Shown piece after piece: positions 1 to 9,750 of a stretch of DNA of 64,000 nt. The notes below the pieces were generated by a model. The model saw only the letters and a program-made list of their open reading frames with translations. It was not told the origin of the DNA and ran no database searches. Position numbers and translations under genes: made by a program. Numbering within the stretch: position 1 is the stretch's first letter; the number at the start of each line of letters is the position of its first letter. Source of the stretch: Pontibacillus salipaludis (GTDB lineage Bacteria > Bacillota > Bacilli > Bacillales > BH030062); contig NZ_BMIN01000017.1 of NCBI RefSeq assembly GCF_014642405.1, forward strand, positions 27,143-91,142, in the 5' to 3' direction.

Positions 1-1
1 T

Positions 2-1969
<1,968 letters not shown>

Positions 1970-1984
1970 GGAGAGTGGAGACGG

Positions 1985-3154
1985 ATGAAACGGATCGCAT
2001 GGATAGTAGGCCTTGCCATTCTATTGGCAGGGTGCGCTCCGGCCTATGATAAGCAGGAAGAAGAATTAATGAAAGAGACGCAGGAGAACACTCAGAAGGA
2101 AAAGGCGATTGTGCCGAAGCATAGCATCTCTGATGAGTATTATCGTCCTCTTGTAAATAAGCAGGATAAGTATGAGCCGAGTGAAGCGCGAGGCATCATC
2201 GTGCGTCAAGTTGATAATCGCTTGGATATTGAAGAGATGGAAATGGGGTTACGACGTCATTCGAAGGAGGTTTATGATCCTAACGAATACTTCTTTCAGG
2301 ACGGTCAGTACTTATCAACGGATATTCTGAATGATTGGCTCGATCGAAAAGTGAATGCTGAGGAATCGGATGGAACGCCGAATGGTCTAAATCCTTCCCT
2401 TCCTTTAGGGGCAACTGAAGAGCAATATAGAGAGAACCCTGTTTATCTATCTCATATTCTCGAGCAGAATTTCTTTAAGAAGACGGATGAGGACTCTGTT
2501 GAATTAAGCGGAATCTCTATAAGTCTTGCGATGAAATCAGAATATGAATTCCAAGTAGAGAAGTGGGGAGCTTCGTACTATGAAGAGATTAGTCGGGATG
2601 AAATGCTCACCCAAGGAAAGAAAATGGCCCAAACGGTATTAGAGCGTCTTCGTGGAATGGAGAAGCTTGGGGATATCCCGATTATGATCACGATCTATCA
2701 ACAAGAAGCCAAGTCTTCTGTAGTGCCAGGTAATTTCTTGGCGAAAACGACCGTTGAGGGAAAAAATAATCAGATTAATGAATGGGAAACCATTGATGAG
2801 AAGTACGTACTCTTCCCTTCAGATGAAGCGGAACAGAACTATAAGAAAGAGTCTGAAGACATGGTGGACTTCCAAAACGATGTTGCCAACTACTTCCCGA
2901 ACTACATTGGGGTTGTTGGAAAAGGGTTCTATAAAGATGATGAATTAGTCAATATGGAAGTTACCATTCCTATTGAATTCAAAGGGAAAGCCGAAATCGT
3001 CTCTTTAACTCAGTATGTCTACTCGCTCATTATGGAAAACTTCCCGAACTACTTCGGAATTGAAGTGAAAATTGAATCACACGAAGGGCAGGAAAGTCTC
3101 ATCGTCCGTAAACCAGGCGAAGACAAACCATACGTCCACATCTACGACAAATAA
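1985..3154 (+). CDS. camS: CamS-family lipoprotein (YerH-like)
   Basis: Predicted membrane-anchored lipoprotein of the CamS sex-pheromone-precursor family (B. subtilis YerH), function unknown in Bacillus. The first 17 residues form a basic, hydrophobic signal sequence ending in a lipobox (LAGC), so the mature protein would start with lipidated Cys17. The rest is a hydrophilic extracytoplasmic domain, 389 residues in total, normal for the family. The start ATG follows GGGAGAGTGGAGACGG. It sits 15 bp after ligA and is followed by a strong terminator, so the two are probably co-transcribed. Confidence 0.93.
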   Translation: MKRIAWIVGLAILLAGCAPAYDKQEEELMKETQENTQKEKAIVPKHSISDEYYRPLVNKQDKYEPSEARGIIVRQVDNRLDIEEMEMGLRRHSKEVYDPNEYFFQDGQYLSTDILNDWLDRKVNAEESDGTPNGLNPSLPLGATEEQYRENPVYLSHILEQNFFKKTDEDSVELSGISISLAMKSEYEFQVEKWGASYYEEISRDEMLTQGKKMAQTVLERLRGMEKLGDIPIMITIYQQEAKSSVVPGNFLAKTTVEGKNNQINEWETIDEKYVLFPSDEAEQNYKKESEDMVDFQNDVANYFPNYIGVVGKGFYKDDELVNMEVTIPIEFKGKAEIVSLTQYVYSLIMENFPNYFGIEVKIESHEGQESLIVRKPGEDKPYVHIYDK

Positions 3155-3156
3155 AC

Positions 3157-3189
3157 AAAAGGACAGCGCTAACTGCGCTGTCCTTTTTT
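3157..3189 (+). terminator. intrinsic terminator after camS
   Basis: A 12-bp perfect stem (AAAAGGACAGCG paired with CGCTGTCCTTTT) with a short loop, followed by a T run, directly after the camS stop codon. Confidence 0.95.
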
Positions 3190-3201
3190 GCGCTTTAAAG
3201 G

Positions 3202-3418
3202 AACAACGCGTGCCAGACACCCTTAAGTGCTGTGCAGTAGAGCAGGGTGCCAGACACCCTTCAGTGCTGTGCAGTAGAGCAGGGTGCCAGACACCCTTCA
3301 GTGCTGTGCAGTAGAGCAGGGTGCCAGACACCCTTCAGTGCTGTGCAGTAGAGCAGGGTGCCAGACACCCTTTAGTGCTGTGCTGTAATACAGGGTGTCT
3401 GGTACGCTTTACTTCTTT
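3202..3418. repeat. 37-bp tandem repeat built on GTGCCAGACACCC
   Basis: Five tandem units of 37 bp begin at about 3209, 3246, 3283, 3320 and 3357. Each opens with GTGCCAGACACCC and ends in a tract like CAGTAGAGCAGG. Units 2 to 4 are essentially identical; the first has TTAAG and the fifth has TTTAG plus changes in its second half. After the fifth unit comes GTGTCTGGTACG, an inverted copy of the opening motif, so the whole array could fold back on itself. Open frames through it on both strands are repeat artefacts with no credible ribosome-binding site. Bases 3419-3569 hold the upstream region of the next operon. Confidence 0.93.
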
Positions 3419-3569
3419 AATTTGGCCACGTCCAGCTGCAGCGCCCGCTTTTGAAATTGGGTGTATGCCCATTTACTTTACTTCTACAAATGTGTTAGAA
3501 TTTTTTATACAACTAAAACCTGAGTAAACTGATGAGGATTGTCTATTTTAACACCACGAGGTGAAGGGT

Positions 3570-4211
3570 ATGGGAAGAGAGTTTATAGATTTATTTGATG
3601 GTTGGGCATCGTCTTATGATCAGACCGTGTCTGGTGAGGACGTTGAATATAAAGAAGTATTTGCGCATTATGACGTGATCTTAAACGCTGTAGTTGATTA
3701 TACAAAGGGGCCAAATGTTATTGAGTTTGGTGTTGGAACGGGAAATTTAACGAAGAAGTTAATTAACCGTGGGCATTCGGTAATGGGTATTGAGCCTTCG
3801 TCAGAAATGCTGAAGATTGCTCAGATTAAAGTGCCAGACGTTAAAGTACATGATGGAGATTTTATTGATTTTCCAAAGCCACAGGTTCCGGTTCAATCGA
3901 TTGTGAGCAGTTACGCATTTCATCACCTTACAGACGAGGAAAAGGATATGGCGATTGGTAAATATAGCAGTATTCTAGAAAAAGGAGGCCGGATTGTTTT
4001 CGCGGATACCGTTTTTGAAACAAAAGCTTCAAAGCGGAGAGCAATTGAAACAGCCATTGCTTCGCACTATAACAATCTAGCTGATGATTTATCAGTAGAA
4101 TACTATTCCGACATTCCAACCCTGCAAGCAATCTGTAAGAAATATAACTTTGAAGTACTGTTTGAGCAGAAGAATAAATATGTTTGGGTAATGGTAGCAG
4201 AGAAAAAATAA
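3570..4211 (+). CDS. yrrT: SAM-dependent methyltransferase YrrT
   Basis: Class I SAM-dependent methyltransferase of the YrrT family, the usual first gene of the Bacillus methionine-to-cysteine operon; substrate uncertain. Motif I is seen as VIEFGVGTGNLTKKL (about residues 50-65) and the motif-II acidic residue is in VMGIEPSSEML. The start is ATG 3570, six bases after AGGTG, giving the family's usual N-terminus MGREFIDLF; an upstream in-frame GTG at 3561 overlaps that ribosome-binding site and was rejected. luxS follows 27 bp later. Length 213 residues is normal for the family. Confidence 0.9.
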   Translation: MGREFIDLFDGWASSYDQTVSGEDVEYKEVFAHYDVILNAVVDYTKGPNVIEFGVGTGNLTKKLINRGHSVMGIEPSSEMLKIAQIKVPDVKVHDGDFIDFPKPQVPVQSIVSSYAFHHLTDEEKDMAIGKYSSILEKGGRIVFADTVFETKASKRRAIETAIASHYNNLADDLSVEYYSDIPTLQAICKKYNFEVLFEQKNKYVWVMVAEKK

Positions 4212-4238
4212 TTTAAGAAAAAAGGGAGAGGGTTATCC

Positions 4239-4706
4239 ATGCCAATGAACGTAGAAAGTTTTAACTTAGATCACACAAAAGTTGCAGCACCATATGTACG
4301 ACTGGTTGGAATTACAGAGGGATCAAAGGGAGATAAAGTTTACAAATATGACCTTCGTATTAAACAGCCAAATAAGGATCACATGAACATGCCGGCTCTT
4401 CACTCATTAGAGCACATGTTGGCAGAATTCAGCCGTAATCATCACGATCATATCTTAGACATTGGCCCGATGGGATGCCAAACCGGTTTTTACATTGCCG
4501 TATTAAATGATGACAGTTACGAAAACATTTTATCTGTTATTGAAAATGCGCTGAAAGATGTCTTAGAAGCGACAGAAGTACCTGCTTGCAATGAAGTGCA
4601 ATGTGGCTTCGCAGCTAGTCACAGCTTAGAAGGGGCGAAGGAGCTAGCTCAAGAACTGCTAGACAAACGAGACGAATGGACAGAGGTTTTCGCTGAACAA
4701 CAATAA
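4239..4706 (+). CDS. luxS: S-ribosylhomocysteine lyase LuxS
   Basis: Cleaves S-ribosylhomocysteine to homocysteine and 4,5-dihydroxy-2,3-pentanedione, the precursor of autoinducer-2. Zinc ligands are visible as HSLEH (His55, His59) and Cys122 in NEVQCGF. The catalytic cysteine is Cys80 in [10 protein letters not shown]. 155 residues is the standard length. It lies between yrrT and mccA, 12 bp before mccA, so the homocysteine it releases feeds the next two enzymes. In B. subtilis luxS is separate and the equivalent operon position holds mtnN. Confidence 0.97.
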   Translation: MPMNVESFNLDHTKVAAPYVRLVGITEGSKGDKVYKYDLRIKQPNKDHMNMPALHSLEHMLAEFSRNHHDHILDIGPMGCQTGFYIAVLNDDSYENILSVIENALKDVLEATEVPACNEVQCGFAASHSLEGAKELAQELLDKRDEWTEVFAEQQ

Positions 4707-4718
4707 GGAGCGAACGAT

Positions 4719-5633
4719 ATGCAGTACGTGACAAACATTCAGCAACTGATCGGCCACACCCCTCTAATGGAACTCCAGAATGTTGGAGTTCCTGAGGGAG
4801 TGCGCCTTTTTGCGAAACTAGAATATTTTAACCCAGGAGGCAGCATTAAAGATCGACTTGGGCAAAAGCTTCTTGACGACGCCATTCAGTCTGGACATTT
4901 GAAGCCCGGAGGAACCATTGTTGAGCCAACTGCTGGGAATACAGGAATTGGATTAGCTCTCGCCGCTATAGGTCGAGGGTTTCGAGTGATGTTCGTTGTA
5001 CCTCAAAAATTCAGCATGGAAAAACAAACACTTATGAAAGCGCTCGGTGCTGAAATTATAAATACCCCCACAGAAGAAGGCATGCAGGGAGCGATTGATA
5101 AAGCGACTGACCTTGCCAAAGAGTTAAACGCTTTTTGTCCTCAACAATTTGATAACGAAGCCAATCCACAGACCTATTACGAAACGCTTGGCCCTGAAAT
5201 CTATGAATCTCTAGAAGGTGGAGTGGATGTGTTCGTAGCAGGTGGCGGAACGGGTGGTACATTTATGGGAACCGCACGCTATCTGAAAGAGAAGAATCCC
5301 TCTATTAAAACTGTCATTGTCGAGCCAGAGGGTTCGATTTTAAACGGGGGTGCAGCGGGCCCTCATAAAACAGAAGGTATCGGGATGGAGTTCTTGCCGA
5401 AGTATATGGATACGGATTATTTTGATGGGATTCATACCATCTCAGACCAAGATGCGTTCTGTGCGGTAAAGCTTTTAGCGGAGAAAGAAGGATTGCTTGT
5501 CGCAAGTTCCTCAGGTGCTGCGTTTGTGGCAGCGATGAAGGAAGCGAAGCAAGCTAAGCCAGGCACAAACATTGTTACCATTTTCCCAGATAGTAGCGAA
5601 CGATATTTAAGCCAAGGAATCTACGAGGAGTGA
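4719..5633 (+). CDS. mccA: MccA/CysK-type PLP enzyme (O-acetylserine-dependent cystathionine beta-synthase)
   Basis: Fold type II PLP enzyme of the cysteine synthase/cystathionine beta-synthase family. The Schiff-base lysine is Lys44 in GGSIKDRLG; the substrate loop is PTAGNTGIGLA and the phosphate-binding loop is GGGTGGT. In B. subtilis the orthologue MccA condenses O-acetylserine with homocysteine to cystathionine. The assignment over plain CysK rests on the position between luxS and mccB. Length is 304 residues; the start ATG follows AAGGAGCG. Confidence 0.92.
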   Translation: MQYVTNIQQLIGHTPLMELQNVGVPEGVRLFAKLEYFNPGGSIKDRLGQKLLDDAIQSGHLKPGGTIVEPTAGNTGIGLALAAIGRGFRVMFVVPQKFSMEKQTLMKALGAEIINTPTEEGMQGAIDKATDLAKELNAFCPQQFDNEANPQTYYETLGPEIYESLEGGVDVFVAGGGTGGTFMGTARYLKEKNPSIKTVIVEPEGSILNGGAAGPHKTEGIGMEFLPKYMDTDYFDGIHTISDQDAFCAVKLLAEKEGLLVASSSGAAFVAAMKEAKQAKPGTNIVTIFPDSSERYLSQGIYEE

Positions 5634-5637
5634 AAAT

Positions 5638-6777
5638 ATGAGAAGGAAAACACAGCTAATACACGGTGGCATAACAGGTGATGAACAGACTGGAGCGGTT
5701 TCTGTCCCGATCTATCAAGTAAGTACTTATAAACAAGATGGTGTTGGTAAGCACAAAGGCTATGAATATTCTAGAACAGGCAATCCAACTCGTCATGCGC
5801 TAGAAGAATTGATTAAAGATCTAGAAGGCGGCTATGCTGGCTTTGCCTTTGGATCAGGCATGGCTGCAATTACATCCATTCTCATGATGTATAAGAGTGG
5901 TGATCACCTTATCATTACAGATGACGTGTATGGAGGCACCTATCGTCTTCTTTCTGGTGTGCTTAGTCGCTTTAATCTTGATGTAACGTTCGTGGATACG
6001 TCTGATGTTGATAACATTGAAGAGGCGATTCGCCCAAATACAAAGGCTGTTTATGTTGAAACGCCTACAAATCCTTTGCTAAAGATCACAGACCTTGAAG
6101 CTGTAGCTCGTCTAACGAAAGAAAAAGGATTCACATTTATCGTAGATAACACGTTTAGTACCCCGTATTGGCAAAATCCAATCGAACAAGGAGCTGACAT
6201 CGTGCTTCACAGTGCGACGAAGTACTTAGGTGGGCATAGTGATGTGGTGGCAGGACTCGTTGTTGTGAACTCACAAAGCTTGGCAGAAGAACTCCACTAT
6301 GTTCAAAATTCGGCAGGAGCTGTATTAGGACCGCAGGATTCTTGGCTTCTAATGAGAGGGATTAAGACACTTGGGATCCGTATGGAAGAAATCGAATCGA
6401 ATACTCATTCATTTGTGTCGTTCCTTCAGGAGCATCCGGAAGTCACTACCATCTATTACCCTGGCTTAAACGATCATGCAGGTCACGATATACATGCGTT
6501 GCAGGCAAGGGGAGCAGGTGGCATGATCTCCTTTGATGTCGGAAGTGATGAGAATGCAGAGAAACTATTGAAGAATTTAAAGTACTTTACGTTAGCTGAG
6601 AGTTTAGGAGCTGTAGAGAGTCTGATTTCAGTTCCGGCGAAAATGACCCATGCTTCAATTCCAAGTGATCGCAGAGCGGAATTAGGGATTACAGAAGGAC
6701 TTGTCCGAGTATCGATTGGTCTTGAAGACGTAGAAGACCTTAAAGAAGATTTCGTTCAGGCGCTAAAAGGGGAATAA
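5638..6777 (+). CDS. mccB: MccB-type cystathionine gamma-lyase/homocysteine gamma-lyase
   Basis: Cys/Met-metabolism PLP enzyme (fold type I), predicted to cleave cystathionine to cysteine, 2-oxobutyrate and ammonia, completing reverse transsulfuration. The Schiff-base lysine is Lys195 in HSATKYLGGHSD; other family marks are the YSRTGNPTR phosphate-binding segment and VYVETPTNPLL. Its start lies 4 bp after the mccA stop with GAGGAGTG as ribosome-binding site, indicating coupled translation. 379 residues is normal. A cystathionine gamma-synthase role cannot be excluded from sequence alone; the operon argues for the lyase. Confidence 0.92.
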   Translation: MRRKTQLIHGGITGDEQTGAVSVPIYQVSTYKQDGVGKHKGYEYSRTGNPTRHALEELIKDLEGGYAGFAFGSGMAAITSILMMYKSGDHLIITDDVYGGTYRLLSGVLSRFNLDVTFVDTSDVDNIEEAIRPNTKAVYVETPTNPLLKITDLEAVARLTKEKGFTFIVDNTFSTPYWQNPIEQGADIVLHSATKYLGGHSDVVAGLVVVNSQSLAEELHYVQNSAGAVLGPQDSWLLMRGIKTLGIRMEEIESNTHSFVSFLQEHPEVTTIYYPGLNDHAGHDIHALQARGAGGMISFDVGSDENAEKLLKNLKYFTLAESLGAVESLISVPAKMTHASIPSDRRAELGITEGLVRVSIGLEDVEDLKEDFVQALKGE

Positions 6778-6782
6778 ATAGG

Positions 6783-6816
6783 AAAGAGGCTCAGAGATTT
6801 CTCTGGGCTTCTTTGT
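6783..6816 (+). terminator. terminator after mccB
   Basis: A 14-bp stem including two G-U pairs (AAAGAGGCTCAGAG with CTCTGGGCTTCTTT), four-base loop, ending in a short T-rich stretch. It closes the yrrT-luxS-mccA-mccB operon. Confidence 0.75.
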
Positions 6817-7188
6817 ATATAAAAAGAAGTTTAGTTTTATTTGAAATGGGTAATAAAAATAGTTGTGAGAAATACACATGCTAATGTTAGGATTTTTTTC
6901 TAAAAAAAGTTAAAAATGACAAAAGTTCTAGATTTAATTTTATAAATTATGATGAATACATATAGGCGATTCTATTTATATTATTACAAATGCAACATTT
7001 TGATGTATAATAATACAAAATAATACGAAGAAATTAAATTACACAATGTTCTGATAATTTCTTTATGTTATAGTACTTGTTGTATATCAAATGCAAATCT
7101 TTAATACGTACCATACATAACTTGTCAGAATTATAAGAAAAATGTATGGTATTGTATATATAATGCATCGAAAAGGAGGGGGCGTCGA
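6817..7188. promoter_or_regulatory. AT-rich upstream region of putP with 10-bp inverted repeat
   Basis: This 370-bp gap is very AT-rich and contains no credible gene. It holds a perfect inverted repeat, TACCATACAT at 7109-7118 and ATGTATGGTA at 7142-7151, separated by 23 bp. A TATAAT sequence lies at 7159-7164 and TTGTCA at 7122-7127, but the spacing between these two is too long for one promoter. The repeat could be an operator for the symporter genes or a transcript hairpin. No riboswitch was recognised. Confidence 0.5.
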
Positions 7189-7284
7189 ATGTTAACAACT
7201 GCAACATGGATGTGGCTCTTTATTCCCATGCCATTATTAATTATCCTATCAACCATCACTTTATTTACTGGAAGGAGAGAGTAG
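7189..7284 (+). CDS. 31-residue membrane peptide, candidate symporter accessory subunit
   Basis: Short ORF starting ATG 7189 with a strong ribosome-binding site (AAAAGGAGGG at 7171-7180) and ending TAG 7282-7284. The product has one hydrophobic helix from about residue 7 to 26 (starting WMWLFIPMPLL) and a charged tail GRRE. The putP start lies 6 bp after its stop, and the putP ribosome-binding site (GGAAGGAGAG) is inside its last codons, so translation is probably coupled. Very small hydrophobic subunits next to sodium symporters are known in Firmicutes; membership in one of those families is inferred from position and shape only. Confidence 0.65.
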   Translation: MLTTATWMWLFIPMPLLIILSTITLFTGRRE

Positions 7285-7290
7285 AACTTA

Positions 7291-8835
7291 ATGAGTATAG
7301 CTACGTTAATTACGTTTATCGTTTATTTACTTGGAATGCTTTTAATTGGTGTTATTGCTTCAAGAATGACAAATGACCTATCAGATTATGTGTTAGGTGG
7401 TCGACGCTTAGGACCAGGTGTTGCTGCGTTAAGTGCAGGGGCTTCTGATATGAGTGGTTGGCTATTACTTGGTTTACCAGGTGCTGTTTATGCTTCAGGT
7501 CTATCTGCAGCATGGATTGGAATCGGGCTAGCGATAGGTGCCTATTTAAACTGGCAATTCGTAGCACGTCGTCTTCGTGTTTACACAGAGGTTGCGAATG
7601 ATTCCATTACAGTACCAGACTTCTTAGAAAATCGCTTCCATGATACATCACATATTTTACGTGTGATCTCCGCACTTGTAATCTTATTCTTCTTCACCTT
7701 CTACACATCCTCAGGTATGGTAGGTGGAGCGAAATTATTCGCGGCATCATTTGATATGGGGTATAACCAAGCCCTTTGGATTGGTGCTATTGTTATTATT
7801 TCTTATACATTCCTAGGTGGTTTCCTAGCAGTAAGCTGGACGGACTTCTTCCAAGGAATTCTGATGTTCGTTGCATTACTTGCTGTACCACTCGTTGCGA
7901 TTAGCGAACTTGGTGGCTGGAATGAAGTCGTTACCATGGTTAGTGAAATCGACGCAACTCGTCTTGATATGGTCAAAGGTGTTGGAGTCTTAAGTGTTAT
8001 ATCATCCCTCGCGTGGGGACTTGGTTACTTCGGACAACCGCACATCCTAACCCGTTTCATGGCGCTTCGTTCTCCGAAAGACGTGCCGAAAGCTCGTTTC
8101 ATCGGTATGACATGGATGATTCTTGGTCTTTACGGTGCAATCTTCACAGGTCTTGTTGGTGTCGCTTATGTAGCTAACGGCGGTACGGCGGGAGAACTTG
8201 CTGACTTAGGTGTGAAGATTGTTCAGCAAGGTGGCTACAATGTAATTCCGGATTCTACAGAAGCTGAGAAGATCTTTATTGCGTTCTCTCAGATTTTGTT
8301 CCACCCAATTATTGCAGGTATCTTACTAGCAGCGATTCTATCTGCGATTATGAGTACAATTGACTCTCAGCTACTTGTATCATCTTCTGCAGTAGCGGAG
8401 GACTTCTACAAAGCAATCCTACGCAAAAACGCTTCAGAGCGTGAACTTGTATGGGTTGGTCGTTTCTCAGTAGCGGCGATTGCTCTACTAGCGATTGCAC
8501 TTGCATACGGTGCACAAAGCTCTGTACTTGAACTTGTAAGTTACGCTTGGGCAGGATTTGGTGCCGCATTCGGACCAATCATCATTTTGAGTCTATTCTG
8601 GAAACGCCTTAGTCGTAATGGCGCAGTAGCAGGAATTATTGTAGGTGCTGTTACAGTCGTCATTTGGGGCGATCTGTTAAAACCTACAGAAGGTCAAGAT
8701 TGGACGAATATCTTCGGTTTATATGAAATCGTACCAGGCTTTATCCTTTGTACAATTGCAGCGGTTGTTGTAAGTATGATTGGCAAAGGCCCTTCTAAAG
8801 AAATTCAAGCTGAATTTGATAAAGCGAATAGCTAA
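7291..8835 (+). CDS. putP: sodium/proline symporter (PutP/OpuE family)
   Basis: Sodium:solute symporter family (SLC5-like), 514 residues with about 13 predicted membrane helices. The N-terminal half shows the PutP signature stretch SDYVLGGRRLGPGVAALSAGASDMSGWLLLGLPG, shared in part: key pieces are GGRRLG and DMSGWLLLG. Predicted to import proline with Na+, for catabolism or as an osmoprotectant (OpuE role); the latter fits a halophile but the sequence does not decide. No putBC genes are nearby. It is preceded by a coupled 31-codon membrane peptide and followed by a terminator. Confidence 0.93.
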   Translation: MSIATLITFIVYLLGMLLIGVIASRMTNDLSDYVLGGRRLGPGVAALSAGASDMSGWLLLGLPGAVYASGLSAAWIGIGLAIGAYLNWQFVARRLRVYTEVANDSITVPDFLENRFHDTSHILRVISALVILFFFTFYTSSGMVGGAKLFAASFDMGYNQALWIGAIVIISYTFLGGFLAVSWTDFFQGILMFVALLAVPLVAISELGGWNEVVTMVSEIDATRLDMVKGVGVLSVISSLAWGLGYFGQPHILTRFMALRSPKDVPKARFIGMTWMILGLYGAIFTGLVGVAYVANGGTAGELADLGVKIVQQGGYNVIPDSTEAEKIFIAFSQILFHPIIAGILLAAILSAIMSTIDSQLLVSSSAVAEDFYKAILRKNASERELVWVGRFSVAAIALLAIALAYGAQSSVLELVSYAWAGFGAAFGPIIILSLFWKRLSRNGAVAGIIVGAVTVVIWGDLLKPTEGQDWTNIFGLYEIVPGFILCTIAAVVVSMIGKGPSKEIQAEFDKANS

Positions 8836-8844
8836 GATTTGATG

Positions 8845-8876
8845 AGAGCCTCTTCTTTTACGAAGGGGCTCTTTTG
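8845..8876 (+). terminator. terminator after putP
   Basis: An 11-bp stem (AGAGCCTCTTC with GAAGGGGCTCT, one G-U pair) followed by TTTT. Confidence 0.9.
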
Positions 8877-9004
8877 TATAGCTCTTTCCTTTATGGTGGG
8901 GGATGTAAACGTTTTGGGCTCACACGAGGTGGGGGCGTTCGACGTTGGCTATTGACGTGGTGAACTTAGTTGAACTTCCTCAACCCACTTGTACTTTTAT
9001 GAGA

Positions 9005-9355
9005 TCTAGCTCTGGCGGGGAGGGCCTAGCGCGATAAGCAATCTACCTCCAGTCTGCTATGCAGACTTACAGTAGCTTTCTTATCCGTACGGCCCTGGGC
9101 ACCCCGCCTGCGCTTTTCTTGGTGTCTAGCTCCGGCGGGTAAGGGCTAGCGAGATAAGCAATCTACTTCCAGTCTGCTGCGCAGACTTACAGTAGCTTAC
9201 TTATCCGTACGGCCCTGGGCACCCCGCCTGCGCTTTTCTTGTCTAGCTCCGGCGGGTAAGGGCTAGCGAGATAAGCAATCTACTTCCAGTCTGCTGCGCA
9301 GACTTACAGTAGCTTACTTATCCGTACGCCCTTGACCAACCCGCCTGCGCTTTTC
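9005..9355. repeat. three tandem 117-120 bp rod-like repeats
   Basis: Units begin with TCTAGCTCYGGCGGG at 9005, 9125 and 9242 and end in CGCCTGCGCTTTTC. Each folds end to end: GGCGGG/CCCGCC, then AGGGC/GCCCT, GATAAG/CTTATC, CTAC/GTAG and a terminal AGTCTGC/GCAGACT hairpin. The outer stems of copies 1 and 3 differ by paired changes (GGCGGGG with CCCCGCC in copy 1, GGCGGGT with ACCCGCC in copy 3), which preserves pairing. Elements with these TCTAGCTCCGGC and GCGCTTTTC ends are common between genes in Bacillaceae. No protein is encoded. The 130 bp before it (8877-9004) hold nothing recognised. Confidence 0.92.
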
Positions 9356-9379
9356 GAGTTGCTTTTCTTTGCACCAACG

Positions 9380-9409
9380 TTGATTATATCCCTTGTTTTT
9401 TGGTATTAT
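9380..9409 (+). promoter_or_regulatory. sigma-A-like promoter of gatCAB
   Basis: TTGATT (9380-9385), 18-bp spacer, TATTAT (9404-9409), about 40 bp before the gatC start and just after the repeat array. Confidence 0.5.
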
Positions 9410-9448
9410 CATTATTATGTGATGTTCGATACGAATGGAGGTTAAAGG

Positions 9449-9739
9449 ATGTCTAGAATTAGTGAAGAGCAAGTGAAGCATGTGGCTCATTTGGCGCGTT
9501 TGCACGTGTCTGATGAAGAAGCAGAGCGTTTTACGAAACAGTTGGATGATATTATCTCGTTTGCGGAGCAGTTGAACGAGTTGGATACAGAGGGTGTTGA
9601 GCCTACGACACACGTTCAGGATCTTAAGAATGTGATGCGTAAGGACGAACCGAAGAAGTGGATTACACAAGAAGATGCGCTTAAGAATGCGCCGGAAACG
9701 CAAGATGGTCAAATCCGTGTACCATCTATTTTGGAATAG
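9449..9739 (+). CDS. gatC: Asp-tRNA(Asn)/Glu-tRNA(Gln) amidotransferase subunit C
   Basis: Small subunit of the GatCAB amidotransferase that converts misacylated Glu-tRNA(Gln) to Gln-tRNA(Gln). 96 residues, typical. Family marks: [16 protein letters not shown] near the start and GVEPTTHVQ in the middle; the C-terminal half wraps the A/B interface. The start ATG follows GGAGGTTAAAGG. gatA starts 11 bp downstream. Confidence 0.97.
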   Translation: MSRISEEQVKHVAHLARLHVSDEEAERFTKQLDDIISFAEQLNELDTEGVEPTTHVQDLKNVMRKDEPKKWITQEDALKNAPETQDGQIRVPSILE

Positions 9740-9750
9740 GAGGGTGACGA

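Noticed and set aside
3072..3331. ORFs through the 37-bp repeat on both strands
   Set aside because: They translate repeat DNA, overlap the camS terminator and lack ribosome-binding sites.
3419..3569. CymR-type operator upstream of yrrT
   Set aside because: The region is AT-rich, but no convincing match to the CymR consensus was found.
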